Source of the DNA: Staphylococcus argenteus
GTDB taxonomy: Bacteria > Bacillota > Bacilli > Staphylococcales > Staphylococcaceae
Direction: 5' to 3'
DNA length: 64,000 nucleotides
Assembly (NCBI RefSeq): GCF_000236925.1
Contig: NC_016941.1
Span: forward strand, 558,001-622,000
In this document: positions 13,006 to 22,855 of the stretch, piece after piece
Numbering within the stretch: the first letter of the stretch is position 1
Layout of the letters: every line of letters starts with the position of its first letter
Translations under genes and position numbers: made by a program
The notes under the pieces: generated by a model
Seen by the model: only the letters and a program-made list of their open reading frames with translations
What the model was told of the DNA's origin: nothing
Databases searched by the model: none

Positions 13006-13056
13006 AGATAAAAATAAGATGCGCTTTATTTTATCTGTTAAAATAAAACACATCTT
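13006..13056 (-). terminator. Terminator of the M20 amidohydrolase gene
   Basis: Read on the minus strand, AAGATG/CATCTT arms close an AT-rich imperfect stem (13016-13056), followed by a T-rich tail. It lies 18 bases past the amidohydrolase stop codon. Confidence 0.65.
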
Positions 13057-13074
13057 AAAGTCTTTTATATTTGG

Positions 13075-14247
13075 TTAACTTTTAAATACGTGTTCTAGTT
13101 CTAATATTTTTAAGAAAACTGAAACACCATATTTCAACGACTTTTCATCGATATCAAACTTTGGATTATGATGTGGTGCTGTAATACCTTTACTTTCATT
13201 ACCACATCCAGTTAAGAAAAAGGCTCCAGGTCTAACTTTTAAATAATGTGAAAAATCTTCCCCAATCATCATTAAATCTGATTCATTAAAGCGTAAATGT
13301 AAGTCATTCGTTGCTGTTTTAATAACATTATATGCATTTTCGTTATTATGAACTGGTAAATAACCTTTAATATAATTCAAGTCATATTCAATATCGTTTG
13401 CAATTGCTAAGCCCTGTAGTAATTTATCCATTTTCTGCATTACATGTTCTTGAATACTTGAATCAAAAGTACGAACTGTCCCTTTGCAAAATGCTTGATC
13501 TGGGATAACACTATCTGATGTACCTGCTTGAATCATACCAAATGAGAGTACGGCTTGTTTTACTGGATCAATGGTGCGAGATATAATTTTTTGTGAACTC
13601 AAGATGAATTCTGCCATGATTACAATTGGGTCAATCGTTTCATGTGGTTTTGCGCCATGTCCACCACGACCTTTAATAGTGACACTAAATTCATCAGGTG
13701 ATGCCATAATAGCGCCCGCGCGTGAATGAATGGTACCCGTAGGATAACCACTCCATAGATGTGTTCCATATATTTTGTCTACATTTTCTAAACATCCAGC
13801 GTCAATCATTTCTTGTGAGCCACCTGGCATTATTTCTTCACCATATTGGAATATTAATACAACGTTCCCGTTCAATAATTGCTTATGTTCATCTAGTATT
13901 TCTGCTACAGTCAATAACATAGCTGTATGCCCATCATGGCCGCAAGCATGCATGCATCCAGGATTTTTAGATTTATAAGGAACATCGTTTAATTCCTCGA
14001 CAGGCAATGCATCAAAATCTGCTCTCAACGCAATTGTAGGACCATCACCATTGCCTTTAAATGTTGCCTTAATACCATTGCGTCCAATAGGTGTTTCGAT
14101 ATCACATGATAGTTGGCTTAATTGGTTAACAATATAATCATGTGTTTGGAATTCTTCAAATGACAACTCAGGATATTGATGTAAATACCTTCTCAGTTGA
14201 ATGGTTTTATTTTCTTTGCTATTCGCTAATTGAAACCAATCTAACAC
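13075..14247 (-). CDS. M20-family amidohydrolase/aminoacylase
   Basis: A 390-aa M20D metallopeptidase of the IAA-amino-acid hydrolase/N-acyl-amino-acid amidohydrolase type. Metal-site motifs are visible: ALRADFDALPV, HACGHDGHTAML, GEEIMPGG, a dimerisation-domain segment KGRGGHGAKPHETIDPI and a late His in TAPHHNP. I place the start at GTG 14247 because AAAGTAGTGAT, close to the consensus ribosome site, lies just upstream; the frame stays open about 14 codons further. It is divergent from kbl. The substrate is not determined; amidase activity on N-acyl amino acids is inferred from the family. Confidence 0.85.
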   Translation of the reverse strand: MLDWFQLANSKENKTIQLRRYLHQYPELSFEEFQTHDYIVNQLSQLSCDIETPIGRNGIKATFKGNGDGPTIALRADFDALPVEELNDVPYKSKNPGCMHACGHDGHTAMLLTVAEILDEHKQLLNGNVVLIFQYGEEIMPGGSQEMIDAGCLENVDKIYGTHLWSGYPTGTIHSRAGAIMASPDEFSVTIKGRGGHGAKPHETIDPIVIMAEFILSSQKIISRTIDPVKQAVLSFGMIQAGTSDSVIPDQAFCKGTVRTFDSSIQEHVMQKMDKLLQGLAIANDIEYDLNYIKGYLPVHNNENAYNVIKTATNDLHLRFNESDLMMIGEDFSHYLKVRPGAFFLTGCGNESKGITAPHHNPKFDIDEKSLKYGVSVFLKILELEHVFKS

Positions 14248-14417
14248 CTTAATCACTACTTTCTCAAAATATTGATTATAGTATAACATTTAATGAATTC
14301 ATCATTCCAAATGATTGCTTTAACACATTTGTCATTAAATGATAAGGCTTTCAAGTTTATTGAAATTACTGTATGATTAAGTTATTACCTAACAATACTA
14401 AAGGGGGATTACACACT

Positions 14418-15605
14418 GTGGTTCAATCATTACATGAGTTTTTAGAAGAAAATATAAATTATCTAAAAGATAATGGTTTGTACAATGAAATTGATACAAT
14501 TGAAGGTGCAAACGGACCAAAAATTAAAATCAATGGGAAATCGTATATTAACTTATCTTCAAACAATTACTTAGGACTAGCAACAAATGAAGATTTAAAA
14601 AATGCTGCTAAAGCTGCAATTGACTCACATGGTGTAGGGGCTGGTGCTGTTCGTACAATCAATGGCACTTTAGATTTACACGATGAATTAGAAGAAATAT
14701 TAGCAAAATTTAAAGGAACTGAGGCTGCGATTGCATATCAATCAGGTTTTAATTGTAATATGGCGGCTATTTCAGCTGTAATGAACAAAAATGATGCGAT
14801 TTTATCTGATGAGCTTAATCATGCATCTATTATTGATGGATGTCGTTTATCTAAAGCTAAAATTATTCGAGTTAACCATTCAGATATGGATGATTTACGT
14901 GCTAAAGCTAAAGAAGCTGTTGAATCAGGTCAATACAATAAGGTGATGTATATTACTGATGGCGTATTTAGCATGGATGGTGATGTGGCAAAATTACCTG
15001 AAATTGTAGAAATTGCTGAGGAATATGGTTTATTAACATATGTTGATGATGCTCATGGTTCAGGTGTAATGGGTAAAGGTGCTGGAACAGTTAAACATTT
15101 TGGTTTACAAGATAAAATTGATTTCCAAATTGGTACATTATCTAAAGCGATTGGTGTCGTTGGTGGTTATGTTGCAGGTACAAAAGAATTAATCGATTGG
15201 TTGAAAGCTCAGTCTCGACCATTTTTATTCTCAACATCATTAGCACCTGGAGATACTAAAGCAATTACAGAAGCAGTTAAAAAATTAATGGCATCAACTG
15301 AATTACATGACAAGTTATGGGACAATGCCAAGTATTTAAAAAATGGTTTGTCAAAATTAGGATATAATACGGGTGAGTCTGAAACACCAATTACACCAGT
15401 GATTATTGGTGACGAAAAAACAACACAAGAATTTAGTAAACGATTAAAAGATGAAGGCGTTTATGTTAAGTCTATCGTATTTCCAACTGTGCCAAGAGGT
15501 ACTGGACGCGTTAGAAATATGCCAACAGCAGCACATACAAAAGAAATGTTAGACGAAGCAATTGCAGCTTATGAAAAAGTTGGAAAAGAAATGAATTTAA
15601 TTTAG
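14418..15605 (+). CDS. kbl: Glycine C-acetyltransferase (2-amino-3-ketobutyrate CoA ligase)
   Basis: A 395-aa PLP-dependent alpha-oxoamine synthase. It cleaves 2-amino-3-ketobutyrate with CoA into glycine and acetyl-CoA, the second step of threonine breakdown. The PLP Lys lies in [13 protein letters not shown], with the cofactor Asp and His in [11 protein letters not shown]. The start is GTG at 14418, preceded by AAGGGGGATT; the upstream ATG at 14373 lacks a site. The first-step enzyme (threonine dehydrogenase) is encoded 3 kb downstream at 18766, so the pathway is split by hchA and araB. Confidence 0.93.
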   Translation: MVQSLHEFLEENINYLKDNGLYNEIDTIEGANGPKIKINGKSYINLSSNNYLGLATNEDLKNAAKAAIDSHGVGAGAVRTINGTLDLHDELEEILAKFKGTEAAIAYQSGFNCNMAAISAVMNKNDAILSDELNHASIIDGCRLSKAKIIRVNHSDMDDLRAKAKEAVESGQYNKVMYITDGVFSMDGDVAKLPEIVEIAEEYGLLTYVDDAHGSGVMGKGAGTVKHFGLQDKIDFQIGTLSKAIGVVGGYVAGTKELIDWLKAQSRPFLFSTSLAPGDTKAITEAVKKLMASTELHDKLWDNAKYLKNGLSKLGYNTGESETPITPVIIGDEKTTQEFSKRLKDEGVYVKSIVFPTVPRGTGRVRNMPTAAHTKEMLDEAIAAYEKVGKEMNLI

Positions 15606-15617
15606 TATCACTCCAGT

Positions 15618-15655
15618 AGAAACTCACGAAAATATAGCGTGGGTTTCTTTTTATT
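15618..15655 (+). terminator. kbl terminator
   Basis: An 11-bp stem (15618-15628 with 15638-15648, one T-G pair) followed by TTTTTATTTT, 12 bases after the kbl stop. Confidence 0.85.
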
Positions 15656-15863
15656 TTAATAATACAGTGAAAAGATTTTAAATTTTCAAGAAATCATTTA
15701 ACAAGGTTTAAATAGCTTTTTAGATTTAATAATATCAAATGCTCATAGAAAAAGTTAAGTAAGCTGAGATGAAGTTTAAAGCTGATTCATTGCTATAAAT
15801 GTTTAGTGAGCGTATTATTTGTCTATACCAATATTAAATATAGAGAGAAAGTAGGAATTAACT

Positions 15864-16742
15864 ATGACACAAGATGTAAATAATTTAAGTAAGCAACCAA
15901 CACCAGATAAAGCAGAAGATAATGCGTTTTTCCCTTCACCATATTCATTAAGTCAATATACTGCGCCAAAAACGGATTTTGATGGTGTAGAACATAAAGA
16001 TGCATATAAAGAAGGCAAATGGAAAGTTTTAATGATTGCTGCAGAAGAAAGATATGTGTTGTTAGGAAATGGCAAAATGTTCTCAACAGGTAATCATCCA
16101 GTCGAAATGTTATTACCTTTACATCATTTGATGGAAGCTGGTTTTGATGTTGATGTTGCAACTTTATCAGGTTATCCTGCTAAATTGGAACTATGGGCAA
16201 TGCCGACTGAAGACGAAGCAGTAATCAGCACATATAACAAATTAAAAGAAAAATTAAAGCAACCTAAAAAATTAGCTGACGTAATCAAAAATGATTTAGG
16301 TCCAGATTCTGACTACTTATCAGTATTTATTCCGGGTGGACATGCTGCAGTTGTTGGTATTTCAGAAAGTGAAGATGTTCAACAAACATTAGATTGGGCA
16401 TTGGAAAATGATCGATTTATAATTACATTATGTCATGGACCAGCGGCACTACTTTCAGCAGGACTTAACAGAGATAAATCTCCATTAGAAGGATATTCTG
16501 TTTGTGTCTTCCCAGATTCACTAGATGAAGGTGCAAATATTGAAATAGGATACTTACCTGGTCGTTTAAAATGGTTAGTTGCTGATTTATTAACTAAACA
16601 AGGATTAAAAGTTGTTAATGATGACATGACAGGTAAAACTTTAAAAGATCGCAAGCTACTTACAGGTGACAGTCCGTTAGCTTCAAATGAATTAGGCAAA
16701 TTAGCAGTTAATGAAATGTTAAAGGCTATTCAAGATAAATAA
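15864..16742 (+). CDS. hchA: Hsp31-type protein deglycase/chaperone HchA
   Basis: A 292-aa member of the DJ-1/PfpI superfamily, Hsp31 branch, linked to repair of glyoxal and methylglyoxal damage and to holdase activity. The nucleophile elbow is [13 protein letters not shown] with the catalytic Cys at about residue 190; [14 protein letters not shown] and [11 protein letters not shown] provide the metal/acid part. The length fits the family. It has its own terminator at 16755 and a 258-base gap upstream, so it is probably monocistronic. Confidence 0.92.
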   Translation: MTQDVNNLSKQPTPDKAEDNAFFPSPYSLSQYTAPKTDFDGVEHKDAYKEGKWKVLMIAAEERYVLLGNGKMFSTGNHPVEMLLPLHHLMEAGFDVDVATLSGYPAKLELWAMPTEDEAVISTYNKLKEKLKQPKKLADVIKNDLGPDSDYLSVFIPGGHAAVVGISESEDVQQTLDWALENDRFIITLCHGPAALLSAGLNRDKSPLEGYSVCVFPDSLDEGANIEIGYLPGRLKWLVADLLTKQGLKVVNDDMTGKTLKDRKLLTGDSPLASNELGKLAVNEMLKAIQDK

Positions 16743-16754
16743 TTGTTTATTGAT

Positions 16755-16791
16755 TAAAAGAGTTTCTCATTTTTATGAGAGCTCTTTTTTT
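16755..16791 (+). terminator. hchA terminator
   Basis: AAAAGAG..TCTCAT/ATGAGA..CTCTTTT hairpin with a TTTT loop and a long T run; the stem contains a T/G mismatch. Confidence 0.85.
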
Positions 16792-16813
16792 ATGCTGATT
16801 TTTAAGGCATGAC

Positions 16814-16860
16814 TTGTAAAATAGTATCCAATACGAGTATGATTTAAGAAAACGCTTACG
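16814..16860 (+). promoter_or_regulatory. araB promoter with overlapping CcpA cre site
   Basis: A TTGTAA box (16814-16819) and TATGAT (16838-16843) are 18 bases apart. AGAAAACGCTTACG (16847-16860) just downstream matches the catabolite-responsive element (WTGNAARCGNWWWCW) well. The position at or after the expected start site predicts CcpA repression in glucose. This is inferred from motifs. Confidence 0.6.
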
Positions 16861-16898
16861 ATAATAGAAGTGGTTAAAAGAGATTCGGGGGAAAGAAA

Positions 16899-18533
16899 AT
16901 GTCTTATAGTATTGGAATAGATTTCGGAACTGCATCAGGGCGTGTATTTTTAATAAATACAGCCAATGGTCAAGTTGTTTCAAAATTTGTAAAAAATTAT
17001 ACACATGGTGTAATTGAAAATGAACTCAATGGTTTAAAAATACCACATACATATGCATTGCAAAATAGTAATGATTATCTAGAAATCATAGATGAAGGTA
17101 TAGCGCATTTAATAACTGATTCCAAAATAGATCCAGCTAAGATTGTTGGTATTGGTATAGATTTCACCTCATCTACTGTTATCTTTACTGATAAGAATCT
17201 TAATCCTATTCATAATTTAAAGCGATTTAAAAATAATCCACATGCTTATGTAAAATTATGGAAACACCATGGCGCATATAAAGAAGCAGAAAAATTGTAT
17301 CAAACAGCATTAGAAAACAAAAATGAGTGGTTGGGACATTATGGTTATAATGTGAGCAGTGAATGGATGATTCCCAAAATTATGGAAGTTATGAACCAAG
17401 CACCAGAAATTATTGAGAAAACAGCTTATATTATGGAAGCGGGAGACTGGATTGTTAATAAGTTAACTAATAAAAATATACGCTCAAATTGTGGACTAGG
17501 ATATAAATCATTTTGGGAAGAAAATGTAGGATTTCATTATGATTTATTTGATAAAATTGATCCCAAGTTGTCTGAAGTGATTAGAGAAAAAGTGTCTGCG
17601 CCTATCGTAAATATTGGTCAAACTGTAGGGAAAATATCTGAAAATATGGCCCGAAAATTAGGATTGTCAAAAGAAACGATGGTAAGTCCGTTTATCATTG
17701 ATGCACACGCGAGTTTATTAGGTATAGGATCAGAAAAAGACAAAGAAATGACGATGGTAATAGGTACGAGTACGTGCCATCTTATGTTGAATGAAAAACA
17801 ACATCAAGTTCCTGGTATTTCAGGTTCTGTTAAAGGCGCTATTATACCAGATTTATATGCATATGAAGCTGGTCAGTCAGCAGTAGGTGATTTGTTTGAA
17901 TATGTTGCTAAACAATCACCTAAATCATATGTTGAAGAAGCAGAAAAAAGAGGTATTACAGTTTTCGAATTAATGAATGAAAAAATTGAACATCAACTAC
18001 CAGGAGAAAACGGAATTATTGCACTTGATTGGCATAATGGAAATCGAAGTGTTTTAAGTGATAGTAATTTAACAGGATCTATCTTTGGTTTGACTTTACA
18101 AACAAAACACGAAGATATTTATAGAGCGTATTTAGAAGCAACTGCGTTTGGAACAAAGATGATTATGCAACAATATCAAGATTGGCATATGGAAGTGGAG
18201 AAAGTATTTGCATGTGGTGGCATACCTAAAAAGAATGCAATTATGATGGATATATATGCCAATGTTTTAAATAAAAAATTAGTCGTTATGGACAGTGAAT
18301 ACGCACCAGCAATAGGTGCTGCAATACTAGGAGCTGTTTGTGGTGGAGCACACAACTCTATACATGAAGCTATTGATGCGATGAAAGAGCCAATATTATA
18401 CGAAATAGAGCCGGAAACGGAGAAAGTGCAACGATATGAACAATTATTCAAAGCATATAAGTCATTACATGATATTCATGGTTATAAAAAGGCTAATATT
18501 ATGAAAGAAGTTCAACAGTTAAGAAATATGTGA
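16899..18533 (+). CDS. araB: FGGY-family carbohydrate kinase, ribulokinase-like
   Basis: A 544-aa FGGY kinase with the N-terminal phosphate motif GIDFGTASGRVF and the C-terminal ATP-site FACGGIPKKNAIMMDIYANVL. It is closest to AraB ribulokinases, which phosphorylate L-ribulose, and the length fits. No araA, araD or araR lies nearby and staphylococci of this group are not known for arabinose use, so the true substrate is uncertain. It sits between hchA and threonine dehydrogenase. A GGGGG-containing ribosome site precedes the ATG. Confidence 0.8.
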   Translation: MSYSIGIDFGTASGRVFLINTANGQVVSKFVKNYTHGVIENELNGLKIPHTYALQNSNDYLEIIDEGIAHLITDSKIDPAKIVGIGIDFTSSTVIFTDKNLNPIHNLKRFKNNPHAYVKLWKHHGAYKEAEKLYQTALENKNEWLGHYGYNVSSEWMIPKIMEVMNQAPEIIEKTAYIMEAGDWIVNKLTNKNIRSNCGLGYKSFWEENVGFHYDLFDKIDPKLSEVIREKVSAPIVNIGQTVGKISENMARKLGLSKETMVSPFIIDAHASLLGIGSEKDKEMTMVIGTSTCHLMLNEKQHQVPGISGSVKGAIIPDLYAYEAGQSAVGDLFEYVAKQSPKSYVEEAEKRGITVFELMNEKIEHQLPGENGIIALDWHNGNRSVLSDSNLTGSIFGLTLQTKHEDIYRAYLEATAFGTKMIMQQYQDWHMEVEKVFACGGIPKKNAIMMDIYANVLNKKLVVMDSEYAPAIGAAILGAVCGGAHNSIHEAIDAMKEPILYEIEPETEKVQRYEQLFKAYKSLHDIHGYKKANIMKEVQQLRNM

Positions 18534-18637
18534 GCATATCTTTAAAACAGTTAAATTTAATAAGTATATAATCATTTATTCTTATAAAAACATTTATGAA
18601 AGTTGAAATTTGTAAAAACACTATTTCAATAAAACAG

Positions 18638-18683
18638 TTGTATATGTTTATGTGCATGTCATATATACAAGAAAGCGCTTTTA
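18638..18683 (+). promoter_or_regulatory. tdh promoter with overlapping CcpA cre site
   Basis: TTGTAT (18638-18643) is spaced 17-18 bases from an ATATAT/TATATA box. AGAAAGCGCTTTTA (18670-18683) then matches the core of the cre consensus, including its AAAGCGCTTT palindrome. The position implies repression by CcpA. Confidence 0.65.
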
Positions 18684-18765
18684 TATTATAATTAATGTGA
18701 AAATGAATATTATGTCCATACATGATGGACTTAGGCTATATAGAAGAGACAAAGGAGATATTTCT

Positions 18766-19731
18766 ATGAAAAAAATTATGATAACTGGTGCATTAGGACA
18801 AATTGGCACTGAATTAGTTGTTAAATGTAGAGAAATCTATGGTACAGACAATGTTCTTGCTACAGATATTAGAGAGCCTGAAGCAGATTCTCCAGTTCAA
18901 AATGGACCATTTAAAATTTTAGATGTTACAGACCGTGATCGTATGTTTGAGTTGGTTAGGGACTTTGAAGCTGACAGTTTAATGCATATGGCTGCTCTAT
19001 TATCGGCGACTGCAGAGAAAAATCCAATTCTTGCATGGGATTTAAATATGGGTGGCTTAATGAATGCTTTAGAAGCAGCAAGAACATATAACTTACATTT
19101 CTTTACGCCAAGTTCAATTGGTGCATTTGGAGACTCAACGCCTAAAGTTAATACGCCACAAGTTACAATTCAACAACCTACTACCATGTATGGTGTTAAT
19201 AAAGTAGCTGGAGAATTGTTATGTCAGTATTATTTTAAACGTTTTGGTGTGGATACTAGGAGCGTAAGATTCCCTGGTTTAATTTCTCATGTTAAAGAAC
19301 CAGGCGGTGGCACGACCGATTATGCAGTCGAGATTTACTTTAAAGCAGTGAGAGATGGTCATTATACAAGTTTCATAGATAAAGGAACATATATGGACAT
19401 GATGTATATGGATGATGCGATCGATGCAATAATTAAATTAATGGAAGCTGACGATGCTAAGTTAGAAACTCGAAATGGTTATAATTTAAGTGCAATGAGC
19501 TTTGATCCTGAAATGGTAAAAGAGGCAATACAAGAATATTATCCAGAATTTAAGTTAGATTATGATGTAGACCCAATTAGACAAGGTATTGCAGATAGTT
19601 GGCCGGATTCTATTGATACTAGTTGTTCACGTGGTGAATGGGGCTTTGATCCAAAATATGATTTAGCAAGCACGACAAAATTAATGTTAGAAGCTATCGA
19701 ACAAAAAGATAATACTAAAATTAATAACTAA
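18766..19731 (+). CDS. SDR-type L-threonine 3-dehydrogenase (NAD-dependent epimerase fold)
   Basis: A 321-aa extended short-chain dehydrogenase. It has GALGQIG for NAD binding (residues 8-14) and Tyr142-x-x-x-Lys146 in MYGVNK as the catalytic pair; SSIGAFG and RFPGLISH also match the UDP-galactose-epimerase-like threonine dehydrogenases. It would oxidise threonine to 2-amino-3-ketobutyrate, the substrate of Kbl at 14418. The start at 18766 follows AAAGGAGAT; an in-frame extension upstream overlaps the promoter and cre site and is rejected. It is often annotated only as an NAD-dependent epimerase. Confidence 0.85.
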   Translation: MKKIMITGALGQIGTELVVKCREIYGTDNVLATDIREPEADSPVQNGPFKILDVTDRDRMFELVRDFEADSLMHMAALLSATAEKNPILAWDLNMGGLMNALEAARTYNLHFFTPSSIGAFGDSTPKVNTPQVTIQQPTTMYGVNKVAGELLCQYYFKRFGVDTRSVRFPGLISHVKEPGGGTTDYAVEIYFKAVRDGHYTSFIDKGTYMDMMYMDDAIDAIIKLMEADDAKLETRNGYNLSAMSFDPEMVKEAIQEYYPEFKLDYDVDPIRQGIADSWPDSIDTSCSRGEWGFDPKYDLASTTKLMLEAIEQKDNTKINN

Positions 19732-19773
19732 TTAATTCCACGTATTATAATACACGTTATATCATTTTAAATT

Positions 19774-19870
19774 ACTCTTTATTTAAATAAACTATTGCAT
19801 GATTTCTTATTTGTCTTCTTATAGACAATGGATTTATAGGTGTAGTTCATTTTTAAATAAAGAGTTTTTT
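19774..19870 (+). terminator. Long branched terminator after tdh
   Basis: A perfect 14-bp outer stem (19774-19787 with 19852-19865) encloses a 64-base interior with its own 6-bp hairpin (19811-19816 with 19823-19828), and T6 follows. It is an unusually long terminator. Confidence 0.7.
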
Positions 19871-19973
19871 GTATTTAAAAGATATTATTAAAACACAGAT
19901 TACTTGTTTCTATGAAATTAATACGTTTATACTAAAAGATATAGGCTTTCTGAAAAAGTGTTAATTAATTTTG

Positions 19974-20019
19974 AATTTTTAGAAAATTTATTGAACAGTA
20001 AATTAGGGATTGTTATAAT
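19974..20019 (+). promoter_or_regulatory. ilvE promoter with CodY box
   Basis: AATTTTTAGAAAATT (19974-19988) matches the CodY consensus AATTTTCWGAAAATT at 14 of 15 positions. It abuts a sigma-A promoter, TTGAAC (19991-19996), 17 bases, TATAAT (20014-20019). Repression of branched-chain aminotransferase by CodY when isoleucine and GTP are plentiful is inferred. Confidence 0.75.
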
Positions 20020-20065
20020 TTAAGTTAAACAAATTCTTAAACTATATTATTAGGAGGCAATCATC

Positions 20066-21142
20066 ATGTCACAACCAGTTAAAGTTGAATTACGCGAAAC
20101 ATTAAAAGAAAAACCTGATACATCTCAATTAGGATTTGGTAAATATTTTACTGATTATATGTTGAGTTATGATTATCATGCAGATAAAGGATGGCATGAT
20201 TTAAAAATTGTGCCTTATGGTCCGATTGAAATTTCACCAGCTGCGCAAGGTATTCACTATGGACAATCAGTATTCGAAGGTTTAAAAGCATATAAAAAAG
20301 ATGGAGAAGTAGCTCTTTTCCGTCCTGAAGAAAACTTTAAACGTCTAAATAACTCATTAGCGCGTTTAGAAATGCCTCAAGTTAACGAAGCTGAATTGTT
20401 AGAAGGTCTTAAACAATTAGTTGATCTGGAAAGAGAATGGGTACCAGAAGGAGAAGGACAATCTTTATATATTCGTCCATTCGTCTTTGCTACAGAAGGT
20501 GCACTAGGCGTAGGTGCGTCACATCAATATAAACTACTAATTATTTTATCACCTTCAGGCGCATATTATGGTGGTGAAACTTTAAAACCAACTAAAATCT
20601 ATGTTGAAGATGAATACGTACGTGCTGTTCGCGGTGGTGTAGGTTTTGCAAAAGTTGCTGGTAACTATGCAGCAAGTTTATTAGCGCAAACGAATGCAAA
20701 TAAATTAGGCTATGACCAAGTATTATGGCTTGATGGTGTTGAACAGAAGTATATTGAAGAAGTTGGTAGTATGAACATTTTCTTCGTTGAAAATGGTAAA
20801 GTGATTACACCAGAATTAAATGGTAGTATTTTACCAGGTATTACTCGTAAGTCTATTATCGAATTAGCTAAAAACTTAGGATATGAAGTTGAAGAGCGTC
20901 GCGTTTCAATTGATGAATTATTTGCGGCATATGATAAAGGCGAATTAACAGAGGTATTCGGTAGTGGAACAGCAGCAGTTATTTCACCTGTTGGTACTTT
21001 AAGATACGAAGATCGTGAAATTGTAATTAATAATAATGAAACTGGTGAAATTACTCAAAAATTATATGATGTTTACACTGGTATTCAAAATGGCTCTTTA
21101 GAAGATAAAAATGGTTGGAGAGTCATCGTACCTAAATATTAA
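20066..21142 (+). CDS. ilvE: Branched-chain amino acid aminotransferase
   Basis: A 358-aa class IV PLP aminotransferase that interconverts Leu, Ile and Val with their keto acids. Signature stretches are [29 protein letters not shown], the Lys-bearing [12 protein letters not shown] and [15 protein letters not shown]. The ATG follows an AGGAGGCAATC site. It stands alone, away from the ilv-leu operon. The upstream CodY box links it to amino-acid status. Confidence 0.96.
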   Translation: MSQPVKVELRETLKEKPDTSQLGFGKYFTDYMLSYDYHADKGWHDLKIVPYGPIEISPAAQGIHYGQSVFEGLKAYKKDGEVALFRPEENFKRLNNSLARLEMPQVNEAELLEGLKQLVDLEREWVPEGEGQSLYIRPFVFATEGALGVGASHQYKLLIILSPSGAYYGGETLKPTKIYVEDEYVRAVRGGVGFAKVAGNYAASLLAQTNANKLGYDQVLWLDGVEQKYIEEVGSMNIFFVENGKVITPELNGSILPGITRKSIIELAKNLGYEVEERRVSIDELFAAYDKGELTEVFGSGTAAVISPVGTLRYEDREIVINNNETGEITQKLYDVYTGIQNGSLEDKNGWRVIVPKY

Positions 21143-21194
21143 TCGAAAATTAAATATGATCATGACAACAATATATAAAAGTTAATCATGACCA

Positions 21195-21271
21195 AAATCC
21201 CTTTCAATTAAGCGAAGCATGGTAACAAAGTAAAGTTTACAATGATTATTGTTTAGCATTGAAGGGGATTT
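21195..21271 (+). other. Long inverted repeat after ilvE
   Basis: Arms of 14 bp (21195-21208 with 21258-21271, one T-G pair) close a 49-base interior. No T run follows, so it is not a classical terminator. It lies between ilvE and the next gene and could act in 3'-end formation or mRNA stability. Confidence 0.5.
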
Positions 21272-21392
21272 CACTTATTATATTAAAAAAAGTAATCACA
21301 AAACATTGCGTCTGCGTGTTCATTTTTCGCAAAAGCAACAATCATCTTAGATTAAGCACAATACGAATAAATAAACAGGAGTATTGATATTA

Positions 21393-22076
21393 ATGGAATG
21401 GATATTATTTGATAAAGATGGAACTTTAATTGAATTTGATAGAAGTTGGGAAAAAATAGGCGTAAGATTTGTAGAATCGTTACTAGATACATTTCCAGTA
21501 CAAAATAAAGAAGAAGCACTTAGACAATTAGGTGTTATTAAAGAGTCTATTGATCCAAAATCAGTAATGGGATCTGGTTCATTACAGCAAATTATAGCGG
21601 CATTTAATGATGTGACAGGACAAGATACAACTGAATGGTCAAAGTCGACAAGTCAAAAACTTGTAGATGAACGAATTCCTGAAATTAATTGGGTAGATGG
21701 TGTTGAGGAAACACTTCAAAAGTTGAAATCACGAGGATACAAACTAGGTGTTGTAACGAGTGATACTAAAAAAGGTGTAGAGCAATTTTTGGCTCATACG
21801 AATGCAACATCATTATTCGATATTATTATCTCGACAGAAGCCCATGCCTATGAGAAGCCCGATCCTAAAGTTTTAGCACCATTATTTGATAATCATCAAG
21901 TGGCGCCTCATCAAGTGGCTATTGTAGGTGATACGGCCAACGATATGAAAACAGCTAGCAATGCAAATATAGGGATGGCAATAGGTGTATTAACAGGTGT
22001 AGCAACTAAAGAGGAATTGCATGAAGCGGATGTAATTTTAAACAGTGCGAAAGATATTTTAGAAGTATTAAAATAA
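21393..22076 (+). CDS. HAD-family hydrolase, phosphoglycolate-phosphatase-like
   Basis: A 227-aa HAD-superfamily phosphatase. Motif I is FDKDGTLIEFD with the nucleophile Asp, motif II is VVTSD, the Lys is in YEKPDP and motif IV is VGDTANDMKTA. A cap domain of subclass I lies between motifs I and II. The start at 21393 (MEWILFDKDG) follows CAGGAG; three extra in-frame codons upstream lack support. It converges on dAK. The substrate is unknown; Gph-like activity is inferred. Confidence 0.85.
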   Translation: MEWILFDKDGTLIEFDRSWEKIGVRFVESLLDTFPVQNKEEALRQLGVIKESIDPKSVMGSGSLQQIIAAFNDVTGQDTTEWSKSTSQKLVDERIPEINWVDGVEETLQKLKSRGYKLGVVTSDTKKGVEQFLAHTNATSLFDIIISTEAHAYEKPDPKVLAPLFDNHQVAPHQVAIVGDTANDMKTASNANIGMAIGVLTGVATKEELHEADVILNSAKDILEVLK

Positions 22077-22082
22077 AAAGAA

Positions 22083-22184
22083 AGACATAGTGTAAATGCA
22101 GAACAATGTACGCATAGAAATTCAATATGGTAATAGATGATTTCTATGGAATATACATTAAAGTAAAGCATTTATACTATGTCT
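22083..22184. terminator. Long bidirectional hairpin between converging genes
   Basis: A 102-base imperfect hairpin: outer stem 22083-22099 with 22168-22184 (17 bp, one T-G pair), a middle stem 22105-22110 with 22154-22159, and an inner stem 22113-22121 with 22140-22148. It lies between the converging HAD and dAK genes and probably ends both transcripts. Confidence 0.7.
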
Positions 22185-22192
22185 TAAATCTT

Positions 22193-22855
22193 TTATCGCG
22201 TATCTACTTGACGATATGTTTGTATAATACGTGATATTTTATCAATTATAGGATTTAATGAATCAGGATTTTCGTGAATATCATATTCATTGATATTGAT
22301 ACGTACAACGGGACATGCATTAAAGTTATTAATCCAATCATCATAACGTTTAAATAATTTTTTCCAGTATTCAGGATCTGTATTCATTTCCATTTCACGA
22401 CCACGTTCAATAATTCGGTCAATAACTTCATCGTAATCACATTCTAAGTAAATTAATACATCTGGCTTTGGAAAATAAGGTGTCATGACCATGGCATTAA
22501 ATAAGTCAGAATATGTTTTGAAATCATCTTGACTCATTGTACCTTCTTCTTCATGCATTTTTGCAAAAATATCCACATCTTCATAAATCGAGCGGTCTTG
22601 GACAAAGCCTCCACCATATTCAAACATGCGTTTTTGCTCTTTAAAACGTTCTGCTAAAAAATAAATTTGTAAATGAAAACTCCAACGTTCAAAATCACTA
22701 TAAAATTTAAACAAATATGGATTGTGATCTACATTTTCAAAAGAAGTTTTAAAATTCAATTTATCAGCAAGTGCTTTTGTTAGTGTCGATTTACCAACAC
22801 CAACAGTACCTGCAATGGTTATAATGGCATTTTGTGGAATACCGTAATTATTCAT
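22193..22855 (-). CDS. Deoxynucleoside kinase, deoxyadenosine-kinase type
   Basis: A 220-aa dNK-family kinase with P-loop GTVGVGKSTLTKAL and the DRSIYED (DRS) motif that contacts substrate and magnesium; the lid Arg lie in DRIIERGREME. It matches the dAK subunit of the Gram-positive dAK/dGK pair that salvages deoxyadenosine and deoxycytidine. It overlaps the end of the upstream dGK gene by 8 bases, so the two are translationally coupled and probably form a complex. Confidence 0.85.
   Translation of the reverse strand: MNNYGIPQNAIITIAGTVGVGKSTLTKALADKLNFKTSFENVDHNPYLFKFYSDFERWSFHLQIYFLAERFKEQKRMFEYGGGFVQDRSIYEDVDIFAKMHEEEGTMSQDDFKTYSDLFNAMVMTPYFPKPDVLIYLECDYDEVIDRIIERGREMEMNTDPEYWKKLFKRYDDWINNFNACPVVRININEYDIHENPDSLNPIIDKISRIIQTYRQVDTR

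Larger units (their letters stand above)
19732..20065 (+). other. Intergenic region, tdh to ilvE
   Basis: These 334 bases hold a long branched hairpin terminator (19774-19870), a CodY-like box and the ilvE promoter. I see no gene. Confidence 0.7.
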
